A stretch of 45,555 nucleotides of DNA from Xanthobacteraceae bacterium (lineage in GTDB: Bacteria; Pseudomonadota; Alphaproteobacteria; Rhizobiales; Xanthobacteraceae). The stretch is from contig JAGRLZ010000151.1 in NCBI GenBank assembly GCA_020441545.1, positions 1-45,555 on the forward strand. Direction: 5' to 3'. Position numbers and translations under genes: made by a program. Positions 18,667 through 29,050 of the stretch are shown piece after piece. Under the pieces are notes generated by a model. It had not been told where the DNA came from and did not search any database. It saw only the letters and a list, made by a program, of their open reading frames with translations. Each line of letters opens with the position of its first letter. The first letter of the stretch is position 1.

Positions 18667-19248
18667 TCAGGACCCGCCCGAATCCTTCGGATCGCTTCCC
18701 TCCCGCAGCGCCTTCAGCGCGGCAAACGGATGTTCCTCGGGATCGATCGCCTCAGCGGGCGGCGCGAACACGGTTCCGGACTTGCGCGGATAGGGATCAA
18801 TTCCCAGGAACAGCGCATCGGTGGCCACCCGCCCGAGGTCGATCCGGCCATTGACGATCGGCTCCGGCGGGTCGGGCATGTCGCCGGTTTCCTCCGCGGC
18901 AGCGTCCTGCATGTCCGAGAAGCGTTTCAGATCGGATTCGGGGACGAACATGAGGTCGACCTGCTCGTCGATGTCGCTCTCGATCGGATCGAGGGTGACG
19001 ACGCAGGTCTGGCCCACCCGCGCCGAGACCCGCCCCATCACATGCAGCTTGCCGCCGCCGGCATGGCGCAGGTCGAAGGCGGCACGGGCGAAAGCGATGT
19101 CGCGCAATCCCGCGACCTGCGCCAAAGCCGTCCGCTGCGCTTCGTCGGCCTCGAATTCGCAGCGCAGGCCGGCATCCGGAATCTGCTGTTCGAGCAGGAC
19201 CATGCTCCAGGGACTATCGGCCGCGGGATGTTTTTGATGCTCTGTCAT
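18667..19248 (-). CDS. DUF177 / YceD-family protein
   Basis: A 193-residue acidic cytoplasmic protein. VGQTCVVTLDPIESDIDEQV (about 96-115) followed by a run of acidic residues and DLGRVATDALFLGIDPYPRK (about 143-162) are the signatures of the DUF177/YceD family. In other bacteria members of this family are linked to 23S rRNA accumulation. The start ATG was chosen because it follows the stop of the preceding chaperone gene by four bases with GAGG nearby, and because the longer upstream frame is an Arg-rich shadow. The two genes are likely translationally coupled. Confidence 0.87.
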   Translation of the reverse strand: MTEHQKHPAADSPWSMVLLEQQIPDAGLRCEFEADEAQRTALAQVAGLRDIAFARAAFDLRHAGGGKLHVMGRVSARVGQTCVVTLDPIESDIDEQVDLMFVPESDLKRFSDMQDAAAEETGDMPDPPEPIVNGRIDLGRVATDALFLGIDPYPRKSGTVFAPPAEAIDPEEHPFAALKALREGSDPKDSGGS

Positions 19249-19252
19249 CACC

Positions 19253-19816
19253 TCAATCTCCGGAAGCGGGCTCGGCCAGCGCCGCCAGCGGCGCAAACCG
19301 CCATGCGCCGGAGCGGAAGGCTTGTTCGTCGAACGCGGCGAGATCGGCCAGCACCGCCTCCGTATAGGCGGCCAAACGGGCAGCCTGCGCAGACGCTGTG
19401 CCGTTGAGGACGTTCTTGCAGATCGCCTGCGCCAGTGCGTCGCGCCCCTTCTCCAGCGCCGCGTCGTAAGCCGTGGAGCGCCCATAAAACGCCTCGCCGA
19501 ACTTCTGCATCCGCTTGGGTACGGTCAGATCGCCGATCCCCATTTCGCGCAGGTTGGCGTCCATATCGCTGCAGAAGCAGTCGAACAGCGCCTGCGACAT
19601 CGGACTGTCGAGCCCCTGCGGTCCCAGCCGCCGCAACACCATCCACAGGTGCAGCAGCAGCAGGTCGAAGCGGCCGTCGACCGTGTCCGGCACGCCATAC
19701 TGCTGGTAAAAGCGCGGTTCGCGGGCACGCGCCACGATCATGCCATAGATACTGTCGATGGTCCGGCCCGAACCGGACCGGGATTTGCTGCTGAAGCGAT
19801 TGAACGGCCAAAACAT
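19253..19816 (-). CDS. Ubiquinol-cytochrome c chaperone family protein (CBP3-like)
   Basis: A 187-residue protein of the UQCC/CBP3 family, which assists assembly of cytochrome b into the bc1 complex. Key stretches: TIDSIYGMIVARAREPRFYQ, DGRFDLLLLHLWMVLRRL, ALFDCFCSDMDANLREMGIG and MQKFGEAFYGRSTAYDAAL. Conservation starts near MFWPFNRF, so ATG 19816 was used; ATG 19828 is also possible. No signal peptide is seen. It is followed four bases later by DUF177 and is divergent from bamE. Confidence 0.87.
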   Translation of the reverse strand: MFWPFNRFSSKSRSGSGRTIDSIYGMIVARAREPRFYQQYGVPDTVDGRFDLLLLHLWMVLRRLGPQGLDSPMSQALFDCFCSDMDANLREMGIGDLTVPKRMQKFGEAFYGRSTAYDAALEKGRDALAQAICKNVLNGTASAQAARLAAYTEAVLADLAAFDEQAFRSGAWRFAPLAALAEPASGD

Positions 19817-19935
19817 CGTGGGTTCCATGGACGGGCAGCGGGCCGAATGACGCGAATCGGGCCACCTTGCATTCAAGCGTCCAGCCCGGTACGTCAACAC
19901 CCTGCATGATGCAAGGGCATGGGGCTAAATCCGGA

Positions 19936-20409
19936 ATGACAATTTCGATCCAATCCGACGCGGCATCGCGCCGTCCGGCGCGGCGCAGCCTGAAGCTTGT
20001 TGCCGCGGCGGCGATGGTCTGTGCCGTCCTGGCCGGCTGCACCGGCGAGCAATTCCAGAAGGGCTATATCCTTCCGCCCGGCGCGCTCGAGCAGATTCCG
20101 ATCGGCGCCAGCCAGGACCAGGTGCTGATCGTGATGGGCACCCCCTCCACCGTCGCGACCCTCAACGGCGAGGTGTTCTATTACATCTCGCAGCGCTCCG
20201 AGCGCAAAGTGGCGTTCATGCCGCAGCAGGTCACCGACCAGCGGGTCATCGCGATCTATTTCGACAAGGACCGCCGCGTCATCCGCCTCGCCAATTACGG
20301 CCTGAAGGACGGCAAGATCTTCGACTTCATCAGCCGCACCACGGCGAGCGGCGGCCAGGAAATGAGCTATCTGGCGCCGCTGTTCCGGCTGATCGGCGGC
20401 TCAAGGTAG
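19936..20409 (+). CDS. bamE: Outer membrane assembly lipoprotein BamE (SmpA/OmlA)
   Basis: A 157-residue lipoprotein of the beta-barrel assembly machinery. A basic N-terminus is followed by a hydrophobic stretch and the lipobox VLAGC with Cys35 as the lipidation site. The SmpA/OmlA domain follows: IPIGASQDQVLIVMGTPSTV (about 55-74) then VFYYISQRS. The open frame reaches back to 19867, but ATG 19936 gives a normal lipoprotein signal. It is divergent from the cytochrome chaperone gene and convergent with hppA, with a shared terminator between. Confidence 0.93.
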   Translation: MTISIQSDAASRRPARRSLKLVAAAAMVCAVLAGCTGEQFQKGYILPPGALEQIPIGASQDQVLIVMGTPSTVATLNGEVFYYISQRSERKVAFMPQQVTDQRVIAIYFDKDRRVIRLANYGLKDGKIFDFISRTTASGGQEMSYLAPLFRLIGGSR

Positions 20410-20469
20410 AGCCGGCCGGGCTAGCCATTCGAAGCACGGCGCCGCTTCCGCTCCGTTGCGCAAAAATAA

Positions 20470-20496
20470 AACCCCGCAGGCAGCGCCCGCGGGGTT
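20470..20496. terminator. Bidirectional rho-independent terminator between bamE and hppA
   Basis: The arms AACCCCGC (20470-20477) and GCGGGGTT (20489-20496) form a perfect 8-bp stem with an 11-nt loop. The plus strand continues CTTTGTT, and the minus strand continues TTTATTTTTG, so it can serve both convergent genes. The U-tract is better on the minus side. Confidence 0.85.
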
Positions 20497-20520
20497 CTTT
20501 GTTGATCGGCAGTGTTGCGC

Positions 20521-22641
20521 TCAGTGCGCCAGGATCGCCAGCAGCAGCAGCGCCACGATGTTGGTGATCTTGATCATCGGGTTGACCGCCGGGCCCGCCG
20601 TGTCCTTGTACGGGTCGCCGACGGTGTCGCCGGTCACCGCGGACTTGTGGGCCTCCGAGCCCTTGCCGCCGTGATGGCCGTCCTCGATGTACTTCTTGGC
20701 ATTGTCCCAGGCGCCGCCGCCCGAGGTCATCGAGATCGCGACGAACAGGCCGGTGACGATGACACCGAGCAGCATCGCGCCGACCGCCGAGAACGCCGCC
20801 GACTTGCCGTCCGCGCCGCCGCCGGCGATGAAGTAGATCAGGAAGTAGACCACGATCGGCGACAGCACAGGCAGCAGCGACGGGATGATCATCTCCTTGA
20901 TCGCCGCCCGGGTCAGCAGGTCGACCGCCTTGCCGTAATCCGGCTTGTCGGTGCCCTGCATGATGCCCGGTTTCTCGCGGAACTGGCGGCGGACTTCCTC
21001 GACGATCGCGCCGGCGGCGCGTCCCACCGCCGTCATGCCCATCGCGCCGAACAGGTACGGCAGCAGGCCGCCGAACAGCAGGCCGACCACGACATACGGA
21101 TTATTCAGCGAGAAGTCCGGATTGACGCCCGCGAAGTAGGCGTGCTTGGCCGGGTCGGCGATGAAGAACTTCAGGTCCTGGTTATAGGCCGCGAACAGCA
21201 CCAGCGCGCCGAGACCGGCGGAGCCGATCGCGTAGCCCTTGGTGACCGCCTTGGTGGTGTTGCCGACGGCATCGAGCGCATCGGTGGACTTGCGCACTTC
21301 CTTCGGCAGACCGGCCATTTCCGCGATGCCGCCGGCATTGTCGGTAACCGGGCCGAAGGCGTCGAGGGCGACGATCATGCCCGCCAGCGCCAGCATCGTG
21401 GTGGTGGCGATCGCGATGCCGAACAGGCCCGCGAGGCTGTAGGTGACGAGGATGCCGGCGATGATGACGATCGCGGGCAGCGCGGTCGCTTCCATCGAGA
21501 TCGCCAGGCCCTGGATCACGTTGGTGCCGTGGCCGGTCACCGACGCCTGCGCGATCGACTTCACCGGGCGATAGTCGGTGCCGGTGTAGTATTCGGTGAT
21601 CCAGATGATCAGGCCGGTGACGACGAGGCCGACGACACCGCATTCGAACAGCGCCATGCCGGTGTAGCTGACGCCGGCGAGCGGTCCCCAGCCGATCAGC
21701 CAGTGGATCGCGACCGCGAGCCCCGCCAGCGACAGGATGCCGGTGGCGAGCAGGCCCTTGTACAGCGCGCCCATGATCGACTGGCTCGCGCCCAGCTTCA
21801 CGAAGAAGGTGCCGATGATCGAGGTGACGATGCAGACGCCGCCGATGGCGAGCGGCAGCGTCATCATGTTGGTGAGCAGCGGCGAGGTGGCGAAGAAGAT
21901 CGCCGCCAGCACCATGGTCGCGACCGCGGTCACCGCATAGGTCTCGAACAGGTCGGCCGCCATGCCGGCGCAATCGCCGACATTGTCGCCGACGTTATCG
22001 GCGATGGTTGCCGGGTTGCGCGGATCGTCTTCCGGAATGCCGGCTTCCACCTTGCCGACGAGGTCGCCGCCGACGTCCGCGCCCTTGGTGAAGATGCCGC
22101 CGCCGAGGCGGGCGAAGATCGAGATCAGCGAGGCGCCGAAGCCCAGCGCCACCAGCGCATCGACCACGGTGCGGCTGTTGGCCGGATGGCCGGCGATCTG
22201 GGTGAGGTAGCCGAAGTAGATCGTGACGCCGAGCAGCGCCAGGCCCGCCACCAGGAGCCCGGTGATGGCGCCCGCCTTGAAGGCGAGCTCAAGTCCGCCG
22301 GCCAGCGACTTGGTCGCGGCCTGCGCGGTGCGGACATTGGCGCGCACCGACACGTTCATGCCGATGAAACCGGCGGCGCCCGACAGGATCGCGCCGATCG
22401 CGAAGCCCACCGCCACCAGAACGCCGAGGAAGTAAGCCAGCAGGGCGAAGATCACGATGCCGACGATGCCGATCGTCGTGTACTGCCGCCGCAAGTAGGC
22501 TTGCGCGCCCTCGCGCACGGCGGCGGCGATTTCCTGCATCCGCGCGTTGCCTGCGTCCGCCCCCAGAACCGACGATGTCGCCCAGATGGCGTACACCACC
22601 GAAAGCGCTCCGCAGAGCACGATCACCCATAGTGCTGTCAT
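20521..22641 (-). CDS. hppA: Membrane-bound proton-pumping pyrophosphatase
   Basis: A 706-residue inner-membrane enzyme with about sixteen helices that couples pyrophosphate hydrolysis to proton export. Signatures: [20 protein letters not shown] and [19 protein letters not shown] for the Mg-PPi site, and the C-terminal [36 protein letters not shown] has Lys where potassium-dependent enzymes have Ala, so this is the K+-independent H+ type. The start ATG giving MTALWV begins the first helix; upstream codons are a shadow. It ends the minus-strand gene run and faces bamE. Confidence 0.97.
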   Translation of the reverse strand: MTALWVIVLCGALSVVYAIWATSSVLGADAGNARMQEIAAAVREGAQAYLRRQYTTIGIVGIVIFALLAYFLGVLVAVGFAIGAILSGAAGFIGMNVSVRANVRTAQAATKSLAGGLELAFKAGAITGLLVAGLALLGVTIYFGYLTQIAGHPANSRTVVDALVALGFGASLISIFARLGGGIFTKGADVGGDLVGKVEAGIPEDDPRNPATIADNVGDNVGDCAGMAADLFETYAVTAVATMVLAAIFFATSPLLTNMMTLPLAIGGVCIVTSIIGTFFVKLGASQSIMGALYKGLLATGILSLAGLAVAIHWLIGWGPLAGVSYTGMALFECGVVGLVVTGLIIWITEYYTGTDYRPVKSIAQASVTGHGTNVIQGLAISMEATALPAIVIIAGILVTYSLAGLFGIAIATTTMLALAGMIVALDAFGPVTDNAGGIAEMAGLPKEVRKSTDALDAVGNTTKAVTKGYAIGSAGLGALVLFAAYNQDLKFFIADPAKHAYFAGVNPDFSLNNPYVVVGLLFGGLLPYLFGAMGMTAVGRAAGAIVEEVRRQFREKPGIMQGTDKPDYGKAVDLLTRAAIKEMIIPSLLPVLSPIVVYFLIYFIAGGGADGKSAAFSAVGAMLLGVIVTGLFVAISMTSGGGAWDNAKKYIEDGHHGGKGSEAHKSAVTGDTVGDPYKDTAGPAVNPMIKITNIVALLLLAILAH

Positions 22642-22710
22642 TGATTTTGCCTCAGATTTCCGAACTTGCCCCGTTGGCGCGCTCCAGGCCGCAACCGGCC
22701 AGGACGCGCG

Positions 22711-22734
22711 AAAAGGCCCTCTCCCCAAAGGGCC
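22711..22734 (-). terminator. Rho-independent terminator after thiL
   Basis: On the minus strand GGCCCT (22729-22734) pairs with AGGGCC (22715-22720) around an 8-nt loop and is followed by TTTT. It lies between the thiL stop and the hppA start, so hppA is probably a separate transcription unit. Confidence 0.6.
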
Positions 22735-22857
22735 GGCCTTAAATCGGCGGGACCATGCCAAAATCGCGACAGCCACGCAATCTTGCCAAAGGCGAGAAAC
22801 GGCGGTTTTTCGAAGGATTCCGGAGCCGTGCCTTATTGGGCACAATCGGGGAAAAAC

Positions 22858-23838
22858 TCAGAAGTGGCTGTAGGACAGGCGCGAAAGCATCAGTTCGCGT
22901 CCCTGGTCCATCAAGCTGGGCACTGCTGCGCCGGCGGCGATCTCCCCGATCGTGGCGACGGGAACGCCGGTGCGCGCGGCGGCCTTCCGAAAGGAATCCA
23001 GCCGATTCCCGGGAATCGTGCAGAGAATCTCGTAATCGTCGCCACCCGATACGATGGTCTCAAAGCCGACGACCCCGCGGTCGCGCAGATATCTGACGGG
23101 CCCCGAGAGCGGCAGCGAAACGGCTTCGATGCGCGCCCCCACGCCGGACGCCGCGCACAGCTTGGCGAGATCCCCCATCAGGCCGTCGGAGATATCCATC
23201 GCCGCGCTGGCATGGTCGCGGACCGCCTCGGCCAGCGCCACGCGCGGTTCCGGCACCCGATAACGGCCCGAAAGAAAAGCGCCCGCCTCGGCCTCGCCGC
23301 CGAGCGCCCGCGCCGCCGCGCCGCCTTTCAGCACATCCAGCCCCAGCGCCGCATCGCCGATGGTGCCGGTCACCACCACGCGGTCACCCGCCCGCGCGCC
23401 GGTGCGCGTCACCATGCGCCCCGCCGGCACGCGGCCGAAGGCGGTGATGGAGATCACCAGCGGCCCCGGCGTCGAAACCGTATCGCCGCCCAGCAATAGA
23501 CAGCGGAACGCACTGGCATCCTCGCCCAGGGCTTGCGCGAACGGCGCCAGCCACGCCTCGCGCGCCTCGCGCAATGCCAGCGTCAGCACGAAGCCGGCGG
23601 GCGTCGCGCCCTTGGCGGCGAGATCGGAGAGGTTCACGCGCAATGCCTTGCGGGCAACGGTGCCGGGCGGATCGCCGGCAAGGAAATGCACGCCTTCCAC
23701 CACCGCGTCGGTGGTGACGACGATGTCGTCGCCCTGCCCTTGCAGGATGGCGGCGTCGTCGACCAAGCCGAGCGCGCCCGGCGCGGTCGCGAGGGGTCGG
23801 AAATAACGCGCGATCAGATCGTCTTCACCGGAGGGCAT
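22858..23838 (-). CDS. thiL: Thiamine-monophosphate kinase
   Basis: A 326-residue enzyme of the PurM/AIRS fold that phosphorylates thiamine monophosphate to thiamine diphosphate with ATP. Landmarks: the N-terminal GEDDLIARYF (4-13), metal site LVDDAAIL (24-31), LLGGDTVSTPG, GDRVVVTGTIGDAALGL (about 150-166), MDISDGLMGDLAKL and SGGDDYEIL near the C-terminus. Length is normal. The gene lies 177 bp downstream of nusB, the usual order. The gap holds a structured repeat. A terminator follows the gene. Confidence 0.96.
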   Translation of the reverse strand: MPSGEDDLIARYFRPLATAPGALGLVDDAAILQGQGDDIVVTTDAVVEGVHFLAGDPPGTVARKALRVNLSDLAAKGATPAGFVLTLALREAREAWLAPFAQALGEDASAFRCLLLGGDTVSTPGPLVISITAFGRVPAGRMVTRTGARAGDRVVVTGTIGDAALGLDVLKGGAAARALGGEAEAGAFLSGRYRVPEPRVALAEAVRDHASAAMDISDGLMGDLAKLCAASGVGARIEAVSLPLSGPVRYLRDRGVVGFETIVSGGDDYEILCTIPGNRLDSFRKAAARTGVPVATIGEIAAGAAVPSLMDQGRELMLSRLSYSHF

Positions 23839-23893
23839 ATCACAGCACAGCCATGTTCATCAGTTGACCCGCCTCGTCTCCGCGCAGCCGGCG

Positions 23894-24005
23894 CGCTCCC
23901 TCTCCCATGGGGAGAGGGCTGGGGTGAGGGATTGCAACTCATCGAGAGGCAAGAACCCCTCACCCGCTCACTTCGTTCGCGACCTCTCCCCCATGGGAGA
24001 GGTGA
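23894..24005. repeat. Hairpin-rich intergenic mosaic element between nusB and thiL
   Basis: A 9-bp perfect stem, CCCTCTCCC (23896-23904) with GGGAGAGGG (23908-23916) around ATG, is followed by GGGTGAGGG. That block pairs with CCCTCACCC in 23957-23965. The element ends with a second CCTCTCCC/GGGAGAGG hairpin (about 23983-24002). This kind of element recurs in the genomes of this group; a relative lies at 35757-35893. Confidence 0.75.
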
Positions 24006-24015
24006 AATCGAGCGC

Positions 24016-24510
24016 CTACCCCCGCGCGAACTCGTCGCCGCGAAACTGCCGCGCGATCTGGTCGAGCACGGCATTGACCATGCCGGTCTCGTCGCGCTCG
24101 ACGAAGGCGTTCGCGACATCGACATATTCCGACACCACGACACGCGCCGGCACGTCCTTGCGGTGCTCAAGCTCGTAGGCTCCGGCGCGCAGCACCGCAC
24201 GCAGGATGGCGTCGATCCGCTTCAGCGGCCAGCCCTTCGACAGCGCCTCGTCGATCAGCGGATCGAGCCGCGTCTGATCGCGCACCACGCCCGAGACGAT
24301 ATCGCGGAAGAACGCGGCCTCCGCCGGCAGATACTGCTCGCCCTCGACCTCGTTGCCGATCCAGTGGCTTTCGAACTCGGCGAACACATCGTTGATGCCC
24401 GAGCCCGCCATGTCCATCTGGTAGAGCGCCTGCACCGCGGCCAGGCGCGCGGCCCCGCGCCGGTTGGCCTTCTTCTCCTGGCCTTTGGGCGGGGCTTTTC
24501 TGTCAGCCAT
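24016..24510 (-). CDS. nusB: Transcription antitermination factor NusB
   Basis: A 164-residue all-helical protein that binds boxA RNA with NusE (S10) for antitermination, mainly on rRNA operons. [21 protein letters not shown] (14-34) is the family N-terminal helix with the RNA-binding Arg-rich patch. [28 protein letters not shown] and [11 protein letters not shown] with [14 protein letters not shown] are the standard C-terminal signatures. It lies eight bases after ribH, so the pair is likely co-transcribed. The start ATG giving MADRKAP is chosen over upstream shadow codons. Confidence 0.96.
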   Translation of the reverse strand: MADRKAPPKGQEKKANRRGAARLAAVQALYQMDMAGSGINDVFAEFESHWIGNEVEGEQYLPAEAAFFRDIVSGVVRDQTRLDPLIDEALSKGWPLKRIDAILRAVLRAGAYELEHRKDVPARVVVSEYVDVANAFVERDETGMVNAVLDQIARQFRGDEFARG

Positions 24511-24518
24511 GATTCCGC

Positions 24519-25010
24519 TCACGCTTGCGCCAGACGGCGTTTGAGCCGCAGCACGGCGAGCGCCGCGCGCGCGGCATCGCCACCCTTGTTCAGCTCGCCG
24601 GCACGGGCGCGCTGCCATGCCTGTTCGTCGGTATTCACGGTGAGGATGCCGTTGCCGAGCGCAACGCGCCGCGCCACCGCAAGGTCCATCAGCGCCCGGG
24701 AGGATTCCACCGCGACGATCTCGAAATGGAAGGTATCGCCGCGAACGATGCAGCCGAGGGCGACCACCGCGTCGTAGGGCCGCCCGGCCTGTTCCGCGGC
24801 ATCGAGCGCGATCGCGATCGCCGCCGGGATTTCCAGTGCCCCCGGCACGGTGACCACATCATGGATGACACCGGCGGCCTGCAACTCGGCCACCGCGCCG
24901 TCCAGCAGGGCATCCTGGATATCGTCGTAGAAACGCGCTTCGACAACCAGCGCGCGTGCGCCGCGGATGTCGGTCTGGTCTTTCAGCGGTGCGCGGCGCG
25001 CGTCGGCCAT
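24519..25010 (-). CDS. ribH: 6,7-dimethyl-8-ribityllumazine synthase
   Basis: A 163-residue enzyme for the penultimate riboflavin step, joining the pyrimidinedione amine with dihydroxybutanone phosphate; it forms icosahedral or pentameric shells. Motifs: [14 protein letters not shown] (22-35), [11 protein letters not shown] (55-65) and [15 protein letters not shown] with catalytic His95. It lies between ribE and nusB, typical of the housekeeping ribH1 type and unlike the solitary type-II enzyme of Brucella. The start gives MADARRAP; the longer frame runs into a repeat element. It is eight bases from nusB. Confidence 0.96.
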   Translation of the reverse strand: MADARRAPLKDQTDIRGARALVVEARFYDDIQDALLDGAVAELQAAGVIHDVVTVPGALEIPAAIAIALDAAEQAGRPYDAVVALGCIVRGDTFHFEIVAVESSRALMDLAVARRVALGNGILTVNTDEQAWQRARAGELNKGGDAARAALAVLRLKRRLAQA

Positions 25011-25033
25011 GGTCAAAGTCCGTATGCCTGAAG

Positions 25034-25104
25034 TCATGGCCGGACTTGATCCGGCCATCCATCCCTTTAAGCGATGGATGCGCGGGTCAGGCCCGCGCAT
25101 GACG
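25034..25104. repeat. Triple-hairpin mosaic element between ribE and ribH
   Basis: Three adjoining inverted repeats occur: ATGGCCGG/CCGGCCAT (25036-25043, 25051-25058), CATCCATC/GATGGATG (25056-25063, 25073-25080) and GCGCGGG/CCCGCGC (25080-25086, 25092-25098). The first two overlap, so only one can form at a time. It fills the only real gap within the rib genes. Confidence 0.8.
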
Positions 25105-25107
25105 GGT

Positions 25108-25719
25108 TTATGGTTTGGTTTCCGTCAGCCGCGCGGCATAGCGCGCCATGAGGTCCACTTCAAGGTTCACCTCGGAACCCGCGCGCCAGCCGTCCAGGAT
25201 GGTCACCGAAAGCGTGTGCGGAATAATCAGCACCGAAAAGGTCGTGTCCGCTACCGTATTGACCGTCAGCGAGACGCCGTCCAGCGTCACCGATCCCTTC
25301 GGCGCGATGAACCGCGCCAGGTCGCGGGGGGCATCGAGTTCGAACCGCGCCATGTCCGGCAGATCGTCGCGCGCCACAATACGGGCGATGCCGTCGACAT
25401 GACCGGCAACGATATGGCCGCCGAGTTCGTCGCCGATCTTGAGCGCGCGCTCCAGATCGAGCCGGGTGCCGGCGGCCCAGGTCTTCGCGGTGGTCAGCCG
25501 CAGCGTTTCGGCGGCGGCATCGACGTCGAACCAGGTGCGGTCGCCATCGACGCCGGATTCGACCACGGTGAGGCAGACGCCGTTGCAGGCGATCGACGCG
25601 CCGTCGGCGATGGTCGCCCGGTCGTAGCGGCACATGATCCGCATGCGATGCAACTGACCCTGCGCAACCGGCTTGAGGCTGGCGATCTCGCCGACGTCGG
25701 TGATGATTCCGGTGAACAT
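25108..25719 (-). CDS. ribE: Riboflavin synthase alpha subunit
   Basis: A 203-residue enzyme that dismutates two lumazines to riboflavin. The N-terminal [12 protein letters not shown] is diagnostic. The two lumazine-binding repeats are visible: [11 protein letters not shown] (about 43-53) in the first and [12 protein letters not shown] (about 142-153) in the second. The start ATG directly follows the ribD stop with no intervening base, implying translational coupling. Length is normal. Confidence 0.97.
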   Translation of the reverse strand: MFTGIITDVGEIASLKPVAQGQLHRMRIMCRYDRATIADGASIACNGVCLTVVESGVDGDRTWFDVDAAAETLRLTTAKTWAAGTRLDLERALKIGDELGGHIVAGHVDGIARIVARDDLPDMARFELDAPRDLARFIAPKGSVTLDGVSLTVNTVADTTFSVLIIPHTLSVTILDGWRAGSEVNLEVDLMARYAARLTETKP

Positions 25720-26865
25720 TCAAATCCGCTCGTAAATTTCCAGGCTGTCCTGTCCCAGCATCTCGCTAGCACGAAGCCGGAGCGACGGCGACCGCGTGAT
25801 TGCGGTGAGCGGCATTGCGCCGAGCGCAGCGACACCGTCCGCGCCGATCGGCCGCGGCCCGCGCAGCAGCCAGACCTCGTCGGCAAGCCCTTCGGCCACG
25901 AAGGACGCGGCGACCCTGGCGCCCGCCTCCACCATCAGCCGCGAAATCCCCCGCTCCGCGAGGGCGTGCAGGACGGCGCGCGGATCGAGGCCCGCGGCCG
26001 TGTCCCTGACGCGGATCACCTGCGCGCCGGCGCCGCCGAGCTTGGCCGCGGCCGGCGCCTCGGCAAGCTCCGAGCACATGACCCAGAGCGGCGCTTCACG
26101 AGCGCTGTGGACGAGCCGGCTGTCTCCCGGCAGCCGCAAGGCGCGGTCCAGCACCACGCGCACCGGCGAGCGGCCGGCCATGCCCGGCAACCGGCAGGTC
26201 AACAGCGGATCGTCCGCCAGCACCGTGCCGATGCCGGTCAGCACCGCATCCGATTGGGCACGCAGCAGATGCACGCGGCCGCGCGCCGCCTCGCCTGTGA
26301 TGGCGACCGGCCGGTTGCCCGCGGCGGCGATCCTGTCGTCGGACGACACCGCCAGTTTCAGGACAACATGGGGACGGCCTTCGCGCACGCGCATGAAATG
26401 TCCGGCGTGATCGCGCGCGGCCTCCTCCGCGCACAGCCCGACATCAACGGCGATCCCGGCGGCGCGCAACCGCGCGTGCCCCTGCCCGGCGACTTGCGGG
26501 TTGGGATCCTCGATCGCCGAGACGACGCGCGCGAGACCTGCCGCGATGATGGCATCGGCGCAGGGCGGCGACTTGCCGACATGCGAACACGGCTCCAGCG
26601 TCACGTAGAGCGTCGCGCCGCGGGCCGCCTCGCCGGCGCGGCGCAACGCCTCGGGCTCGGCATGCGGACGTCCGCCGTCCTGCGTCCAGCCCCGTCCGAC
26701 GATGACGCCGTCCTTGACGATCACGGCGCCGACGGCCGGGTTCGGCCATGTCCGTCCCCGGCCGCGCCGCCCGAGCGCCAGCGCCAGTTGCATGAAGCGG
26801 AGATCGGCCTGTTTCGCGTGCCGGATTTTGTCGGCGTATTGATCCTCCAGAATGCGGAAGATCAT
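25720..26865 (-). CDS. ribD: Bifunctional riboflavin deaminase/reductase RibD
   Basis: A 381-residue enzyme performing the deamination and side-chain reduction steps of riboflavin synthesis. The N-terminal cytidine-deaminase-like domain has the zinc motif H68-A-E70 and C93 with C102 in [12 protein letters not shown]. The C-terminal dihydrofolate-reductase-like domain begins near [17 protein letters not shown] and includes [10 protein letters not shown] near 320. The first ATG overlaps the nrdR stop (ATGA). The N-terminus is about 15 residues longer than many homologues, so an internal start is possible. Confidence 0.95.
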   Translation of the reverse strand: MIFRILEDQYADKIRHAKQADLRFMQLALALGRRGRGRTWPNPAVGAVIVKDGVIVGRGWTQDGGRPHAEPEALRRAGEAARGATLYVTLEPCSHVGKSPPCADAIIAAGLARVVSAIEDPNPQVAGQGHARLRAAGIAVDVGLCAEEAARDHAGHFMRVREGRPHVVLKLAVSSDDRIAAAGNRPVAITGEAARGRVHLLRAQSDAVLTGIGTVLADDPLLTCRLPGMAGRSPVRVVLDRALRLPGDSRLVHSAREAPLWVMCSELAEAPAAAKLGGAGAQVIRVRDTAAGLDPRAVLHALAERGISRLMVEAGARVAASFVAEGLADEVWLLRGPRPIGADGVAALGAMPLTAITRSPSLRLRASEMLGQDSLEIYERI

Positions 26866-27344
26866 TTCGGCGTCACCATTTCCGGCGCATCCTCGTCGCC
26901 GGACAACTCGCCGAGCACGGCCCTGAAATCGCGCGCCTCGCGGAAGTTGCGATAGACGGACGCAAAGCGGACATAAGCGACGTCGTCGAGCTGGCGCAGA
27001 TGCTCCATCACGATCTCGCCGATCGCCTCCGACGAAATCTCCGATTCCCCGACGCTTTCCAGTTCGCGCACGATGGCCGACACCATCGTCTCGACCCGCT
27101 CGGCATCGACATTGCGCTTGCGCAGGCTGATCTGGATCGAGCGCATCAGCTTGTCGCGATCGAACGGCACGCGCCGGCCATTGCGCTTGATGACGGTCAG
27201 TTCACGCAACTGCACGCGCTCGAACGTGGTGAAGCGGAAGCTGCACGCCATGCAGACACGCCGGCGCCGGATCACCGTCGAATCCTCCGCAGGGCGGGAG
27301 TCCTTCACCTGCGTATCGAGACTGTTGCACGTCGGGCAGCGCAT
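26862..27344 (-). CDS. nrdR: Transcriptional repressor NrdR
   Basis: A 160-residue regulator that represses ribonucleotide reductase genes in response to bound ATP/dATP. The zinc ribbon cysteines are C3, C6, C31 and C34. [16 protein letters not shown] leads into the ATP-cone domain starting at [16 protein letters not shown] (about 52-67). It starts the nrdR-ribD-ribE block and overlaps ribD by four bases. A NrdR-box is not obvious within the window, so its targets are elsewhere. Confidence 0.97.
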   Translation of the reverse strand: MRCPTCNSLDTQVKDSRPAEDSTVIRRRRVCMACSFRFTTFERVQLRELTVIKRNGRRVPFDRDKLMRSIQISLRKRNVDAERVETMVSAIVRELESVGESEISSEAIGEIVMEHLRQLDDVAYVRFASVYRNFREARDFRAVLGELSGDEDAPEMVTPK

Positions 27345-27496
27345 CGCTTCGTCCTATGTGGCCGTATCCTTGAGAGCTAACCAGAAATGCAAGCTCGACG
27401 GATCAGGCGAAGTCGTCATGCCCGCGCTTGTCTCGGCCATGACGGAAATCGAGCGTCTTACCGGAAAACGACGACGTTCCTGCAAGACTCGCCTCT

Positions 27497-28798
27497 TCAC
27501 GCATAGATCGGGAAGCGGCCGGTCAGGTCCTTGACCTTCTCCTTCACGGCCGCCTCGACCAGCGGCGCCTGGCCGTCGGACGACTGCGACACCGCATTGA
27601 GCACCTCGGCGATCATCGCACCGACCTGTTTGAATTCGCCAACGCCAAAGCCGCGCGTGGTGGTCGCCGGCGTGCCGAGCCGCAGGCCGGAGGTGACGAA
27701 CGGCTTTTCGGGATCGAACGGAATGCCGTTCTTGTTGCAGGTCAGCCCGGCCCGCACCAGCGCCTTCTCCGAGACGTTGCCCTTCAGGCCCTTCGGCCGC
27801 AGGTCGACCAGCATCAGGTGATTGTCGGTGCCGCCGGAGACGATCTCGAAGCCATGGCCGCGCAGCGTCTCCGCCAGCGCCTTGGCGTTCTCGACCACGT
27901 TCTTCGCGTAGATCTTGAAATCCGGCTGCAGCGCTTCCCTGAACGCCACCGCCTTGGCGGCGATCACGTGCATCAGCGGCCCGCCCTGCAGGCCCGGGAA
28001 GATCGCCGAGTCGATCTTCTTGGCGATCGCTTCGTCGTTGCACAGGATCAGTCCGCCGCGCGGGCCGCGCAGCGACTTGTGGGTGGTGGTGGTGGTGGCA
28101 TGCGCGTAAGGCACCGGACTGGCATGGACGCCGCCGGCGACGAGGCCGGCGAAGTGCGCCATATCGACCATCAGGTAAGCCCCGACACTGTCGGCGATCT
28201 CGCGGAAGCGCTTGAAGTCCCAGGCGCGTGAATAGGCCGAGCCGCCGGCGATGATAAGCTTCGGCTTCACCTCCTCGGCCTGCTTGGCCACCGCATCCAT
28301 ATCGATGATCTGGTCCTCGCGGCGCACGGTGTAGTGCGATGCCTTGAACCACTTGCCCGACATGTTGACCGGCGAGCCATGGGTGAGATGGCCGCCGGCG
28401 GCAAGGTCGAGACCCATGAAGGTATCGCCGGGTTGCAGCAGCGCCAGGAACACCGCCTGGTTCATCTGGCTGCCGGAATTCGGCTGCACGTTGGCGAACT
28501 GCGCGCCGAACAGTTTCTTCGCCCGGTCGATCGCGAGGTTCTCGGCAACGTCGACCCATTCGCAGCCGCCATAGTAGCGCCGGCCCGGATAGCCTTCGGC
28601 ATATTTGTTCGTCATCACCGAGCCCTGCGCTTCCAGCACGGCGCGGCTGACGATGTTTTCCGATGCGATCAGCTCGATCTCGTGACGCTGGCGGCCAAGT
28701 TCGCCCTTGATCGCCGCGGCGATCTCGGGATCGGCCTGATCGAGCGAGGCCGAGAAGAAGCTGTCGGGAGCGGAGGCGGTTTCGGCAGACGAGGTCAT
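27497..28798 (-). CDS. glyA: Serine hydroxymethyltransferase
   Basis: A 433-residue PLP enzyme interconverting serine and glycine with tetrahydrofolate, the main one-carbon source. The PLP lysine is K241 in [32 protein letters not shown] (64-80) and [15 protein letters not shown] (209-223) are standard. The ATG at 28798 has GGAG nine bases upstream; an in-frame GTG at 28813 is less likely. It lies 152 bp upstream of nrdR and is divergent from the MaoC gene. No riboswitch is recognised in its leader. Confidence 0.97.
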   Translation of the reverse strand: MTSSAETASAPDSFFSASLDQADPEIAAAIKGELGRQRHEIELIASENIVSRAVLEAQGSVMTNKYAEGYPGRRYYGGCEWVDVAENLAIDRAKKLFGAQFANVQPNSGSQMNQAVFLALLQPGDTFMGLDLAAGGHLTHGSPVNMSGKWFKASHYTVRREDQIIDMDAVAKQAEEVKPKLIIAGGSAYSRAWDFKRFREIADSVGAYLMVDMAHFAGLVAGGVHASPVPYAHATTTTTHKSLRGPRGGLILCNDEAIAKKIDSAIFPGLQGGPLMHVIAAKAVAFREALQPDFKIYAKNVVENAKALAETLRGHGFEIVSGGTDNHLMLVDLRPKGLKGNVSEKALVRAGLTCNKNGIPFDPEKPFVTSGLRLGTPATTTRGFGVGEFKQVGAMIAEVLNAVSQSSDGQAPLVEAAVKEKVKDLTGRFPIYA

Positions 28799-29050
28799 CG
28801 GGAAAATCTCCACCGCCGCTGCCTTGTGAAAGAGGCACGGACGGCTTTATGTGGCGGTCGGGTAGTTCGTCAGCGAATTATCACATCCCGGCCGGAATCG
28901 CCAAGGTTTTGCGACCCTCGGACGATTTTGGGCAATATATGGTGGGACGATCGGTTTTGTCAGCCGGTGGGCCGGGCTGCCCACCTGGCAACGGTATCGA
29001 CCTGCCCAAACAGCAATGGCCGCAAGGCCGCAGACCAGATGGAGTTCAGG

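Noticed and set aside
20512-22632. A 706-codon open frame antisense to hppA.
   Set aside because: It mirrors hppA almost exactly, is composed of Arg/Asp/His/Gly from reversed codons, and shows no family motifs. It is a high-GC artefact. The same applies to the long plus frames opposite ppc (30840-33143) and the acyl-CoA synthetase (33783-35891).
28799-29050. A riboswitch in the glyA leader.
   Set aside because: No conserved glycine, SAM or folate riboswitch core could be recognised. The region is only a divergent promoter gap of 252 bp.
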